The position numbers and the translations under genes are program-made. Shown here piece after piece: positions 14,526-24,296 of a DNA stretch of 64,000 nucleotides. Origin of the DNA: Sporosalibacterium faouarense (GTDB lineage Bacteria > Bacillota > Clostridia > Tissierellales > VENL01); the NCBI RefSeq assembly GCF_016765695.1, contig NZ_JAETGO010000069.1, forward strand, positions 1 to 64,000. The letters are read 5' to 3'. Numbering within the stretch: position 1 is the first letter of the stretch; every line of letters begins with the position of its first letter. The notes under the pieces are model-generated. The model did not search any database and was not told the DNA's origin. It saw only the letters and a program-made list of their open reading frames with translations.

Positions 14526-17500
14526 ATGATGGAGGATATAAAGATTATTGAATACGATCATTCCTATGCCGAGGAAGTAGCACATATGTGGGCAATGAGT
14601 GGAGAGCACTGGGGAGGTTCGAACACAATACCTACTAAAGAAAGTATAATAGAGGAACATGAAAGTTCTGATAATTTAAATACATATATAGCTCTATGTG
14701 GAGATGAGATTGTTGGATATTGCTCCTTTTCTGAGTATAAACAAGACCAAGGAGCAATGTATATTCCATTACTTAATGTAAGACCAGATTATCACGGGAA
14801 AAAGATAGGAAAAAAACTTGTTTTAAAAGCTGTAGAGAGGACTGTTGAATTAGGGTGGCCGAGATTGGATCTATATACATGGCCTGGAAATACCAAGGCA
14901 GTTCCATTATATAAAAAATGCGGTTTCTTTTGGGAAAAGAGGGATGATTCAACTCATCTTATGAATTTTATACCTACAGTATTAACAACTGAGGCTGTTA
15001 AAGATTATTTTCAAGATATAGACTGGTATGTTGATAGTAAAAGAAGAATAGAAATTAAGCCTGATGGTGACGAGAAAAAAGACTTCGGCAATTATGAATA
15101 CATATGGGATAAAGATGGAAAGAGTCTTAGAATTGAATTTGAAAGAAGGAGCAGAGGATTAAGACTAATAGAAACTGACGACTATCTTATAGAAGTAAAG
15201 CTTAAGGACCAGAAGCTTATATTTGCTAATGAGTATGAAGTTACATACCATATTGTAAATAAGACAAGAAAACCTTTACATATTAAAATAGATGGTTTAA
15301 AAGATCGAAATATTAGTTTTAATATGAATAAAGAAGTGAAGGTTGAGTCCGAAGAGTTCATAACGGGAACATTTTATGTTGAAAAAGTCGATGAAGAACA
15401 AAATCATAGGAGAACTCATCCAGCTGTAGCTGCAGAGGTGAGTATTAATGGAAAGAAAGCAATGTTTAAAATGGGTGTAGATACACAATTTCCATGTAAA
15501 ATAGACATGATATCTCCTGATGTAGAAAAACACTTAGGAACCGAGAATAAATGTTATTTACAAATTGAAAGTAATTACAATACCGATGCAACCTTTGAGT
15601 TTAATCTACCCCAATCACAGGATATAAAATTATTAAAGAGAAGTATAAAGGTTGAATTAAAGCCTAAGGAGAGAAAGACAATTTCTATTCCATATATATT
15701 TAATAGACCTGCTATGTATAGTGAAAAAATAGATATAAAAGTCAATACTAAGAATAAGCTTTCTAATTTCTCCAAAAATTTATCAGCAATATTTAAGGGT
15801 AGACTCAACAAATTTGGAGGAGAGACTAAGGATAACTGGATTATATGCAATGGAAAACATACAGTGTTTTTAAGTAAATTTGATAACAGTATTGAAGTTA
15901 AAACATTTAGAAAAAGTATTTTTGAAACATTCATTATGTATCCAAAGTTAGGGCTACCATATTCAGCAGAGTTCTCAAAAAAGAGACCATATGAAGTTAA
16001 GTATTTTCAACAAGAGGATGACATAATTCTTAAAGCATTTTATAAGTCATCGGATTTTGAGAACGTTGAATTAATTTCTATTTTAACTTTATCATCGAAT
16101 GGAATTTTAAGATATAACCATGAAGTACAAAATATCGCAGAATCTCCTACCAAACATGATATAAAGGTTAATATTAATTTTTATCATAGCTTAGCTGATT
16201 CTTATATTCCTTATGGAGATAGGATAGTTTATATTGATGACGCCCATTATATGGATACAGACTATTGGGATAGTAATAAAATAAATGAGAACTGGATTTT
16301 TTCTAAAAGGGAAGACTTAAATAGAGGTATATGTTGGTCAAAGGATAACAATATAAAATCTAACGGTTGGTGCATGGCTATTAATTCTAATCTAGGAATC
16401 ATTGAGGGCAAAGGTAGTAGAACAACTGAGCCAATATGTGTTGCTCTAGATGCCTTTAATGACTGGAAAGAGTTTAGACGATTTGCTTTGAAGGAGAATA
16501 AACCTAAAGAAAATAGAGTAGTGGATAAGTTCGAAGTTATTGTTAATGGTAACAATCCATTCATAAAAGGGGATTTAAATGTTGATTTTAAATATAACTG
16601 TAGGGTTGATTTTGATGGTCAAATAAAGTTAAGTTCAAATAATAAAGCTTTCAATACAGTGACTAAGGAATTTATTAGAGACAATGGAATCAGACAGTCG
16701 AATGTGGAATTGCCAAATACTTTTATGCACCCAATAAATGTCTTAAATTTAAGTGTGGACTTTGAAGATATAGCATTTAATAGAGAACTTACTATTTTTA
16801 ATGTTGGAAAAGAAGAAGTTATTCAAAAACAAATTAAGGATGAAGGAAAAGACTCATATATTATTGATAATGGGTTAATAAAGATGAAGGCTTGTCCTGA
16901 ATTTTCAAATTCTATTTATTCTTTAAAATATAAGGATATAGAGTGGCTAGACACATCCTTTCCTGTAGCAGAACCTAAATCATGGTGGAATCCTTGGACA
17001 GGAGGAATGCTATCAAGACCTGCAGATATGAAAATGATATCAGTATTAGGGGAAGAAAGGAAATGTGAATTTGTAGAATTAGAAGATAATTTTAATAATC
17101 TATGGCAAGGAATTAAAGTTTCCATGAATATTGATAAGCATGAGAGATTTAAAGGATTAAAGTTGAATCAATACTATTTAACCTTACCTCAGCTTCCTTT
17201 ATTACTTACATTTACGGAGGTTCATCAAAATACAGGAACATATTTTGATTCTGTAAAATTCTATACTGATTTGTTTATAAAATCCAATGATAAATTAAAT
17301 GAAAATTGGATTATAACTAAAAACTCCCAAGGTGACTTTATGAAACATAAAGGAGGTACATCCTGTGATATTTGTGATAAACACCTATTAGCACATGGAA
17401 GTATAGACTTGAAAGATCAATTAATGATTTATCATACCGGGGATAAACCTATAGAGGGATTTATAGATAATTTAGTTTTAGGAACCACCATAAAAAACTT

Positions 17501-17618
17501 CATATCTTGTGAGTCAGGAGAGAAAGCTATAACTAAGCCTACTTTTATATTCCTTAACGAAGAATATCTTGAAGAAAAGAAATTGAAGACTCTAAATAAT
17601 ATTAGATTTGAAATTTAA
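14526..17618 (+). CDS. GNAT acetyltransferase fused to a large domain of unknown function
   Basis: The 1030-aa product begins with a GNAT fold (about 1-150): the acetyl-CoA loop is VRPDYHGKKIGKKLV and the end is YTWPGNTKAVPLYKKCGFFWEKR. About 880 residues follow that I cannot assign. They look beta-rich, with KPLHIKIDGLKDR, PKERKTISIPY and, near the C-terminus, SWWNPWTGGMLSRPADMK, somewhat like carbohydrate- or mutarotase-type folds. No signal peptide or membrane segment is visible, so it should be cytoplasmic. Either of two adjacent ATGs (14526, 14529) could be used. It lies between an aminopeptidase and an amidohydrolase. Confidence 0.72.
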   Translation: MMEDIKIIEYDHSYAEEVAHMWAMSGEHWGGSNTIPTKESIIEEHESSDNLNTYIALCGDEIVGYCSFSEYKQDQGAMYIPLLNVRPDYHGKKIGKKLVLKAVERTVELGWPRLDLYTWPGNTKAVPLYKKCGFFWEKRDDSTHLMNFIPTVLTTEAVKDYFQDIDWYVDSKRRIEIKPDGDEKKDFGNYEYIWDKDGKSLRIEFERRSRGLRLIETDDYLIEVKLKDQKLIFANEYEVTYHIVNKTRKPLHIKIDGLKDRNISFNMNKEVKVESEEFITGTFYVEKVDEEQNHRRTHPAVAAEVSINGKKAMFKMGVDTQFPCKIDMISPDVEKHLGTENKCYLQIESNYNTDATFEFNLPQSQDIKLLKRSIKVELKPKERKTISIPYIFNRPAMYSEKIDIKVNTKNKLSNFSKNLSAIFKGRLNKFGGETKDNWIICNGKHTVFLSKFDNSIEVKTFRKSIFETFIMYPKLGLPYSAEFSKKRPYEVKYFQQEDDIILKAFYKSSDFENVELISILTLSSNGILRYNHEVQNIAESPTKHDIKVNINFYHSLADSYIPYGDRIVYIDDAHYMDTDYWDSNKINENWIFSKREDLNRGICWSKDNNIKSNGWCMAINSNLGIIEGKGSRTTEPICVALDAFNDWKEFRRFALKENKPKENRVVDKFEVIVNGNNPFIKGDLNVDFKYNCRVDFDGQIKLSSNNKAFNTVTKEFIRDNGIRQSNVELPNTFMHPINVLNLSVDFEDIAFNRELTIFNVGKEEVIQKQIKDEGKDSYIIDNGLIKMKACPEFSNSIYSLKYKDIEWLDTSFPVAEPKSWWNPWTGGMLSRPADMKMISVLGEERKCEFVELEDNFNNLWQGIKVSMNIDKHERFKGLKLNQYYLTLPQLPLLLTFTEVHQNTGTYFDSVKFYTDLFIKSNDKLNENWIITKNSQGDFMKHKGGTSCDICDKHLLAHGSIDLKDQLMIYHTGDKPIEGFIDNLVLGTTIKNFISCESGEKAITKPTFIFLNEEYLEEKKLKTLNNIRFEI

Positions 17619-17637
17619 AATTGTAATTGGTAAAAAT

Positions 17638-17674
17638 AATATAGTAGAAGGTAGGAATAGCCTTCTACTATATT
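17638..17674 (+). terminator. Rho-independent terminator
   Basis: AATATAGTAGAAGG and CCTTCTACTATATT form a perfect 14-bp stem with a 9-base loop, 20 bp after the GNAT-fusion gene. The T run is short. Confidence 0.7.
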
Positions 17675-17757
17675 AATTAGTTTAAATACGTAGATACAAG
17701 AGATTATGGTTATAATTAAAGCATATATAAAACTTAAATATAAGGAGAAATAGGAAC

Positions 17758-18636
17758 ATGAAAATAATAGATGCACATCTTCATTTTTCAGATATAGCTT
17801 CTTTTCATAAAACAGCACTAGATATATCTAATATAGATTATTCTTCTAAGGGATTAAAAAAGGAGTTTGAAGAGTCTAATATAATTTTAGGAATAGGTAT
17901 GGGTCTAACTGAGAAGGAAAGAGAAGGATTTCCAGATTCTCTTTCAAACAACCCAATGAACCTAGATTTAGAACAGGATATTCCTAAATCTTTAGTTTAT
18001 TGTCTTGGGATTAATCCTGAAAGACTTAAAGGAGAAGAAAAAGAGCTACAAATTCAAGAAATCAAGAATAAACTCGAGGATGAAAGAGTTGTAGGACTCA
18101 AGATATATGCAGGATATTATCCCTATTATGTTTATGATAAAATCTATCATCCTATATATAAACTGGCGGCAGAACATGATCTTCCTGTAGTAATACATAC
18201 TGGCGATACTTATTCTGAGAGAGGATTATTAAAATACTCTCATCCTCTAGCAATAGATGAGTTAGCGGTAAGATTTAGAAATGTTAATTTTGTAATGGCT
18301 CATTTTGGAGATCCTTGGATTATGGATGCGGCAGAAATCATATTAAAGAACTCCAATGTGTATGCCGATCTATCGGGGTTATTAGTTGGTGATGCCAAGC
18401 AAGTAGATAGATTTATGAATGAACCTTTATTTGTTGACCATATTAAAAGAGGATTAGTATATACTGATAATTATTTTAAGTTTATGTTTGGAACGGATTG
18501 GCCGTTAGTGCAGATTAATCCTTATATTGAATTTGTAAAGAAACTCGTGCCAAAAGAGTTTCATGACTATGTATTTTATAAAAATGCAATAAAAATATTT
18601 CCAAGGATTAAAAATATATTACCTTTAGAGAAATAG
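17758..18636 (+). CDS. Amidohydrolase-family TIM-barrel enzyme
   Basis: The 292-aa product opens with IIDAHLHFSD, the HxH metal motif of amidohydrolase-2 type enzymes. VGLKIYAGYYP follows, then VVIHTGDTYSERG, FVMAHFGDPWI and the late GTDWPLV acid. Such enzymes include metal-dependent hydrolases and decarboxylases; the substrate cannot be told. AAGGAGA precedes the ATG. It is separated from the upstream gene by a terminator and probably has its own promoter. Confidence 0.82.
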   Translation: MKIIDAHLHFSDIASFHKTALDISNIDYSSKGLKKEFEESNIILGIGMGLTEKEREGFPDSLSNNPMNLDLEQDIPKSLVYCLGINPERLKGEEKELQIQEIKNKLEDERVVGLKIYAGYYPYYVYDKIYHPIYKLAAEHDLPVVIHTGDTYSERGLLKYSHPLAIDELAVRFRNVNFVMAHFGDPWIMDAAEIILKNSNVYADLSGLLVGDAKQVDRFMNEPLFVDHIKRGLVYTDNYFKFMFGTDWPLVQINPYIEFVKKLVPKEFHDYVFYKNAIKIFPRIKNILPLEK

Positions 18637-18883
18637 GACTCTAGTAGGATTTTTAAAATGCCAACTATTAAAGTTGATATTTTATTCTACAAGTATAGAA
18701 AAAATATATTACTTTAATGCTTGTAAAATAGCCGTATCCATGGTATACTTTTCCTTTTTTTATCATTCTATGAATAAAATTGTCAAATTTTATAAGATAA
18801 TATTAAAAAAAAGTAATTTTATCTACATTTTCTCTTTGGTATAATTAGTAAGGCTTATAGAATCCATAGGGAGGATGGTAGTG

Positions 18884-20941
18884 ATGATAAAGTTTAAATC
18901 AATTAGAAGTAAATTAATGTCAGGCTTTATGCTTGTGGGAATACTACCCGTGCTTATTATAGGAATTATTACAATGACTATGTTTGCAAATTCATCTAAG
19001 GAGTCTCATTTAAATAACCTTCAAAATACTGTAGATAATACAAGTAAGATCATAAATGAGATTTATACAGGTTATGAATTAGCACTTTTTCAGGCGGCTG
19101 AGAATTCAACTATTAAAAGTGCTTTAGATAATGAAGATTCTCAGGCAATTTATAATGAATTATCGGGGATAATTTTGAGCAATGATGCAATAATAAATGT
19201 TTATATAGCTACTGAGAAAGGACAGATATACATATATATGGGGGAAGAAAGTATTACAGATGATTATGACCCTAGAGCCAAGTCTTGGTATAAGGATACA
19301 AAAGAAGCAGGCAATCAGATTATTTGGCAAGATGCATATGAAGATGACACCTCAGGAAAAACTATTGTTACTGCCACAAAACCAGTATATACTAGTGGTG
19401 GTAGTTTTGTTGGAGTGATAGGTATAGACATTGAAGTTTCTAAAGTAGGAGAAATATTTGAAAATATTCAAATAGGTCAAACAGGTGATATCTATCTTCT
19501 AGACAGAACAGGAGTGATTTTAGCAGCTAAAGAAGTTAATTCTATAGGAAAGAATTTAAATCCTAATAGAGTTAGTACAAATGAAGATATAAATGAGGAA
19601 AACATCGAGAGTTTCTTTAGAGATGAAGATAGTGTCGAGTGGATGAACGATATAATGGCAGATAACTCAGATTTACAAGAAGGAAAGTTATTGGGCAAAG
19701 ATAAATATATCTATAATGTTACTAACGAAAAATCGGGATGGAAACTTGTTGGACATATTAATAAAAATGAAGTGTTTAAGCAATCACTTACAACACTTGT
19801 TATTCTAGGCGCAGTATTTTTGTTAATAATGATAATATCAGTACTAATTTCGTTAAAGATATCAAGTGGTTTGATGAAACCAATAAAGAAGCTAAAGGAA
19901 GCTATGAAAAAGGGAGAAAACGGAAATCTCCAATCAGCAACTGATATACATTCTAAAGATGAAATAGAGGATTTAGCTAATAGTTTTAATATCATGATTA
20001 GAAATATTGGTAAACTAATAAAGGAAATAAAGCAATCAACAGAAATAGTATTCGAATCTTCTAATTCTCTTGCCATCATCTCTGAGCAAACATCAATCGC
20101 TACAGATCAAGTAGCTTCAGCTATAGAAGATATAGCTAATAACGCTAGTAGTCAAGCTAATGAGATAGAGAATGGAACTATTCAAATAAAAGAGCTATCG
20201 GATCTTATTGAAAGGGTAACAAAAGCTAGTGTTAAAATGTCTGATATTGCTAATGAGACTGATCAGTTAAGTAGTAAGGGTTCAAAAATAATTACTGGCT
20301 TGAAAGAAAAATCTGATGATAATTACGAATCTACAAAAAAGGTATCCAATATAATAGAAGGCGTAGATAGAAATTCTAAAGAGATAGGTGTTATTATTAG
20401 TACAATAAGTGAAATAGCTGAACAAACAAATCTATTGGCTTTAAATGCAGCAATAGAAGCGGCCAGGGCAGGGGAACAAGGAAAAGGCTTTGCAGTGGTG
20501 GCTGAAGAAATAAGAAAGCTGGCAACGCAATCATCTCAAGCAGCTAATAATATTAAAACATTAATTGAAGGAATTCAAGAGAAGTCACAATTTGCAGTAA
20601 ATTCTATGGAGGAAACAACTAATATTGTAGATAGTCAGAATAACGCAGTTAATGAGACAAGAAACATATTTAAAGAAATATCGAATTCAATTAGTATATT
20701 GATTAATGATGTATATGAGATTAAGGAATACAATGTTAATATGGAGAGTAAGAAAGATAGTATAATTGATGTTATGACAAATCTTTCGGCGGCTTCTGAA
20801 GAAACTTCAGCTACATCAGAAGAGGTTAGTGCATCTACAGAAGAGCAGTTAGCATCCATACAAGAAGTAGCCTCTCACTCTAAGGATTTAAAAGACTTGT
20901 CTAAAAAGTTACAAGAGAATACAAGAAAGTTTAATATATAA
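18884..20941 (+). CDS. Methyl-accepting chemotaxis protein (dCache sensor)
   Basis: The ATG at 18884 is chosen because AGGGAGG directly abuts the ATG at 18875. The 685-aa receptor has a first membrane segment near 12-32 and a double-Cache ligand domain (about 35-285) with the typical [10 protein letters not shown] and [13 protein letters not shown] second membrane segment, HAMP and a long cytoplasmic coil follow, with the hairpin tip [38 protein letters not shown] (tip seen as [16 protein letters not shown]). dCache receptors often bind amino acids. A TATAAT at 18840-18845 is the likely -10. No other chemotaxis gene is in the window. Confidence 0.93.
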   Translation: MIKFKSIRSKLMSGFMLVGILPVLIIGIITMTMFANSSKESHLNNLQNTVDNTSKIINEIYTGYELALFQAAENSTIKSALDNEDSQAIYNELSGIILSNDAIINVYIATEKGQIYIYMGEESITDDYDPRAKSWYKDTKEAGNQIIWQDAYEDDTSGKTIVTATKPVYTSGGSFVGVIGIDIEVSKVGEIFENIQIGQTGDIYLLDRTGVILAAKEVNSIGKNLNPNRVSTNEDINEENIESFFRDEDSVEWMNDIMADNSDLQEGKLLGKDKYIYNVTNEKSGWKLVGHINKNEVFKQSLTTLVILGAVFLLIMIISVLISLKISSGLMKPIKKLKEAMKKGENGNLQSATDIHSKDEIEDLANSFNIMIRNIGKLIKEIKQSTEIVFESSNSLAIISEQTSIATDQVASAIEDIANNASSQANEIENGTIQIKELSDLIERVTKASVKMSDIANETDQLSSKGSKIITGLKEKSDDNYESTKKVSNIIEGVDRNSKEIGVIISTISEIAEQTNLLALNAAIEAARAGEQGKGFAVVAEEIRKLATQSSQAANNIKTLIEGIQEKSQFAVNSMEETTNIVDSQNNAVNETRNIFKEISNSISILINDVYEIKEYNVNMESKKDSIIDVMTNLSAASEETSATSEEVSASTEEQLASIQEVASHSKDLKDLSKKLQENTRKFNI

Positions 20942-20977
20942 GAAACATCTAAGGTTAAATTAATATAGATAATATAT

Positions 20978-21004
20978 AGGTAGGTTATTTGTACTAGCCT
21001 ACTT
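20978..21004 (+). terminator. Probable terminator after the chemoreceptor
   Basis: AGGTAGGTTA and TAGCCTACTT pair around TTTGTAC with two G-U pairs. The following bases are only moderately T-rich. Confidence 0.5.
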
Positions 21005-21041
21005 GTATATTATAATATGACTTAAAAATTTAATTATTATT

Positions 21042-21057
21042 TACTGAAAATTCAGTA
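21042..21057. promoter_or_regulatory. Palindrome before the GNAT gene
   Basis: TACTGAA, AA, TTCAGTA is a perfect inverted repeat with two central bases, about 90 bp before the GNAT start. It could be a repressor operator; no known regulator is implied. Confidence 0.35.
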
Positions 21058-21149
21058 TTATAAAGCAAAGGGTTAGATTAATAAGATAGAAGCTTGGAAT
21101 TTTTCTAGATCCTTATGTGAAATCTAATTCTAGTGAAGGGGGAGATATA

Positions 21150-21944
21150 ATGTTTGAATTACATAAGAATGAATACTATAGGATAAATGAAGTATTTCAA
21201 GATATAAGCCATAGTCATCCTATTGTATATTCGGTACTAGAAGGTAATCAGCCTGGGAAAGTATTCATAGATGATATAAAGAATCCTAGAACAGCTCTTT
21301 TATATCCAACCAATTCCTTCTTTTATATAGCTGGAGATGAAAAAAACAATGAATTTTTACAAGAGATAAAGAAATTAATATTTGAAGATTTATTGGTGAA
21401 TAATGAGGATGAACTAGTACTATTTGCTTTTTCAAAAAAGTGGAGGGATAAGTTAGATGAACTGTTAGGAGATAAAGGATTAGTCAAGATAGAAAGAAGG
21501 GATTTTGATTTTATAAAGACTAAATTTAAAGAGAAAAGATTAGATTTAGATAAAGGGCTACCTAAGGGATATAAATTAATTAAGATAAATAAAGAGGTAG
21601 CAAATCAGATAGGAATAATTAAATCGTGGGGAAATATAGAAGGTTTCATGAATAAAGGTATAGGATATTGCATCGTAAAAGGTGATAAAGTAGTTTCATC
21701 ATGTTATTCGATTTATATAGGTAATAAAATGGCAGAAATTGATATACATACCAATGAAAATCATAGAGAAAAGGGACTTGCTACTGCCGTGGTGATATCC
21801 TTTATTGAGGAGTGTTTATCTAGAGGGATAAAACCCAATTGGTCGTGCTGGCCTTTTAAAGAAGCATCATTGAAATTGGCTAAAAAGTTAGGATTTGTTG
21901 AGAAAAAAGATGTTGTTGCTCATTATTGGTCAAGAAACATATGA
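21150..21944 (+). CDS. GNAT acetyltransferase (GNAT_acetyltran / ZmaR-like)
   Basis: The ATG at 21150 lies behind GGGGGAG. The 264-aa product has a poorly conserved N-terminal half and a C-terminal GNAT core (about 140-264): IDIHTNENHREKGLATAVVI carries the acetyl-CoA loop, followed by SCWPFKEASLKLAKKLGF. The arrangement resembles the family that includes the zwittermicin A resistance protein ZmaR. A role in detoxification is possible but not shown. The gene stands alone between a palindrome and a strong terminator. Confidence 0.78.
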   Translation: MFELHKNEYYRINEVFQDISHSHPIVYSVLEGNQPGKVFIDDIKNPRTALLYPTNSFFYIAGDEKNNEFLQEIKKLIFEDLLVNNEDELVLFAFSKKWRDKLDELLGDKGLVKIERRDFDFIKTKFKEKRLDLDKGLPKGYKLIKINKEVANQIGIIKSWGNIEGFMNKGIGYCIVKGDKVVSSCYSIYIGNKMAEIDIHTNENHREKGLATAVVISFIEECLSRGIKPNWSCWPFKEASLKLAKKLGFVEKKDVVAHYWSRNI

Positions 21945-21962
21945 TTTTCTGATAAAAAAATA

Positions 21963-22002
21963 AAAAGAACTTTGGAAGAATAAATTCTTCCAGAGTTCTT
22001 TT
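21963..22002 (+). terminator. Long rho-independent terminator
   Basis: An 18-bp stem with one G-U begins AAAAGAACTTTGG and closes with CCAGAGTTCTTTT around a TAAA loop. It follows the GNAT gene by 18 bp. Confidence 0.85.
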
Positions 22003-22159
22003 AGCATTAAAACAGCTACCGTATTACTAATCTATCGAGAAAACTACAGGATATGCTTTTCAGTAGATGTTTACATATATCAAACGAAGGTGTAAAATGT
22101 TTGTATAAATAAAAACTGAAACATTGTATGTTTGAAATTGAGACTTAGGAGGTGTCAAA

Positions 22160-22960
22160 ATGAAGGATATAGATAAATTATTTTGGGATGGAAGTGTTAA
22201 AGAAGTTAAGCAAGGATATAGATTTGATAAATCAAAAAGTGAATATTTATGTTTAATATGTGGAGAAGTCTATGAAGAAGGAGTGATTTATCCACAAGAG
22301 GACGGCTTGTATAGTGCAAAAAAGGCTATAGAGAACCATATATCAATGCAACATGGTGATATGTTCAACTACTTAATTAGTATGAATAAAAAATTTACTG
22401 GGCTTACAGATACACAAAAGGAGATACTTATGTATTTTTATCAGGGCCTAAGTGATAAGGAAATTGTAAAGGAACAAGGTGGGGGTAGTACATCAACAAT
22501 AAGAAATCATCGCTTTAAACTAAAAGAAAAGCAAAGACAGTCAAAATTATTTTTAGCTCTTATGAATCTACTAGAGGAAAAAAACATAAAGACATCTAAA
22601 GAACCTAATATAAAAGAGACAAAGAGAAATAATAATAAACAGGAATTTGTTGCAATCCATAAAGGTGCTACAATGATAGATGAGAGATTTGCCATTACAA
22701 GAGAAGAAAAGGATAAGATTTTAAATAGATATGTTACTAATGGAAAAATAGAAACCCTTCCTTCGAAGGAAAAGAGAAGGATAATATTACTGCAATATAT
22801 AATTGAAAAGTTTGAATCAAATCAAGAATATACTGAAGACGAAGTAAATGAGGTTATTAAAGGCATTTATGATGATTATGTAACTATCAGAAGGTATTTG
22901 ATTCAATATGGTTTTATGGACAGAAAACGAGATTGTAGTTTATATTGGTTAAAGGTTTAA
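22160..22960 (+). CDS. DUF2087-type regulator with HTH and C2H2-like motif
   Basis: The 266-aa protein has three parts. The first (about 1-75) carries LCLICGEVYEEG and AIENHISMQHGD, a Cys2-His2 arrangement likely to bind zinc. The second is a LuxR-like helix-turn-helix (about 80-125; GLTDTQKEILMYFYQGLSDKEIVKEQ, seen as LTDTQKEILMYFYQG). The C-terminal DUF2087 part (about 185-266) has SKEKRRIILLQYIIEKF and DYVTIRRYLIQYGFMDR. It is most likely a transcription regulator; its targets are unknown. AGGAGGT precedes the ATG. Confidence 0.78.
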   Translation: MKDIDKLFWDGSVKEVKQGYRFDKSKSEYLCLICGEVYEEGVIYPQEDGLYSAKKAIENHISMQHGDMFNYLISMNKKFTGLTDTQKEILMYFYQGLSDKEIVKEQGGGSTSTIRNHRFKLKEKQRQSKLFLALMNLLEEKNIKTSKEPNIKETKRNNNKQEFVAIHKGATMIDERFAITREEKDKILNRYVTNGKIETLPSKEKRRIILLQYIIEKFESNQEYTEDEVNEVIKGIYDDYVTIRRYLIQYGFMDRKRDCSLYWLKV

Positions 22961-23011
22961 GAAAAGTCTTACTTATAATGTTTTAAACTAAATAGAAAAT
23001 ATCTATATCTC

Positions 23012-23048
23012 AAAGAGAGCTAATATTTTTAAGTAGCTCTTTTTTGCT
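23012..23048 (+). terminator. Rho-independent terminator
   Basis: AAAGAGAGCTA and TAGCTCTTTTT pair (one G-U) around an AT-rich 11-base loop, with a T run. Confidence 0.7.
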
Positions 23049-23148
23049 TTTACTAATAATACTTAGAAAACTACACATCATAATCTTATAAAAATTTTTA
23101 CATATTATCATTTAAATATGAAAATAAACGGATACTTAGGAGGAGCCT

Positions 23149-24216
23149 ATGAAAATAGCAATTGTTGGTGCCGGAGTTAGTGGGTTGTCATGCGCTTTAG
23201 AATGTGAGAGGTTAGGAGTAGTTCCTGATATATATGAAAGAGATTCATCCATAGGATGGATATGGCCTTCAGTGATTTTTTGGCCTGGAGTTTTCACAAA
23301 AGAACAGGCGGAGATTAGGAACTATCTATTAAACAAATTCAATATAGATGTTAGGCCATTGTCTAAAACTAAAAGCTTTATAATGAAATCAGCAAATCAG
23401 GAGGTAAAGGTTGAAGGTAAACTTGGATATTTTCTAGCAAGAGGAAAAGCAGAGAATTCGTTTGTGAAGCAAATGCAAAAAGACATTATGAGAACTAGAA
23501 TACAATATAACGTACCAGCAGATTATAAGGAACTGGCAAAAGAATATGACTATGTTGTTGTATCAAGTGGAAAGGTAGATGAGGCCTTGGACTTAGGAGT
23601 ATGGGAATCATTAGGGACGGTATATATGATGGGAGGAGTTGCTCTTGGCAATTTTGACAAAACATCTTCTACAGTATTTTTTAATACTGATTATGCTGGA
23701 ACAGGCTACGCAAGGATTACTCCTTTTAACTCTTATCAAGCTATAGTTGGGATTTATACAATTGGAAAAGAAGAATACGAGGTAGATAAGCTTTTTAAAA
23801 AATTCTTAGAAATGGAGAATTTAAATCATTTAGATTTTATTTATAAACTTACGCCACCATCATTTCAACTAGGGAGGGTCAGGAAATTTCAAGTAGACAA
23901 TGTATTTCTGGCTGGAAGAGCGGCTGGACTAACTGAGCGCCTTCTTGGAGTAGGTGGACCGGAAGCAATTATGAGCGGAGTATATGCAGCAAGGTCTGTT
24001 ATTCAAGGGGAAGATTATACAAAACTAATGAAGCCATTAAAAAAACATGTTGAGAATGTATCAGCCTTTAGAGATATAGTTAACAAGTTTGAGAATAAGG
24101 ATTTTGATAGGATGTTAAGTGTGTTAGGGACTCCAGGAGTCAAGCAAGCTATATATAATACTAATATGAATTTTGTTGACGCCATAGGGAAAGTACTTAA
24201 GTTTTTTAATAAATAA
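23149..24216 (+). CDS. FAD-dependent oxidoreductase (GG-reductase-like)
   Basis: The 355-aa product starts with a dinucleotide-binding motif, IAIVGAGVSGLSCALECERLG (GAGVSG). YDYVVVSSGK and a late VFLAGRAAGLTERLLGVGGPEAIMSGVYAARS (seen as VFLAGRAAGL and GGPEAIMSG) are the second FAD-contact region of geranylgeranyl-reductase/monooxygenase-like flavoproteins. No membrane segment is seen. The substrate is unknown. AGGAGG precedes the ATG. It is a single gene ending at a bidirectional terminator shared with pepF. Confidence 0.78.
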   Translation: MKIAIVGAGVSGLSCALECERLGVVPDIYERDSSIGWIWPSVIFWPGVFTKEQAEIRNYLLNKFNIDVRPLSKTKSFIMKSANQEVKVEGKLGYFLARGKAENSFVKQMQKDIMRTRIQYNVPADYKELAKEYDYVVVSSGKVDEALDLGVWESLGTVYMMGGVALGNFDKTSSTVFFNTDYAGTGYARITPFNSYQAIVGIYTIGKEEYEVDKLFKKFLEMENLNHLDFIYKLTPPSFQLGRVRKFQVDNVFLAGRAAGLTERLLGVGGPEAIMSGVYAARSVIQGEDYTKLMKPLKKHVENVSAFRDIVNKFENKDFDRMLSVLGTPGVKQAIYNTNMNFVDAIGKVLKFFNK

Positions 24217-24221
24217 GGGCA

Positions 24222-24260
24222 AAAAGTAAAAGGCTATTGTGAGAATAGCCTTTTACTTTT
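24222..24260. terminator. Bidirectional terminator between convergent genes
   Basis: A perfect 17-bp stem runs from AAAAGTAAAAGGC to GCCTTTTACTTTT around GTGAG, with A and T runs on either side. It serves the flavoprotein gene and pepF. Confidence 0.88.
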
Positions 24261-24296
24261 GAATATTTAAATCAATAAGAATGCTTTAAATATATG

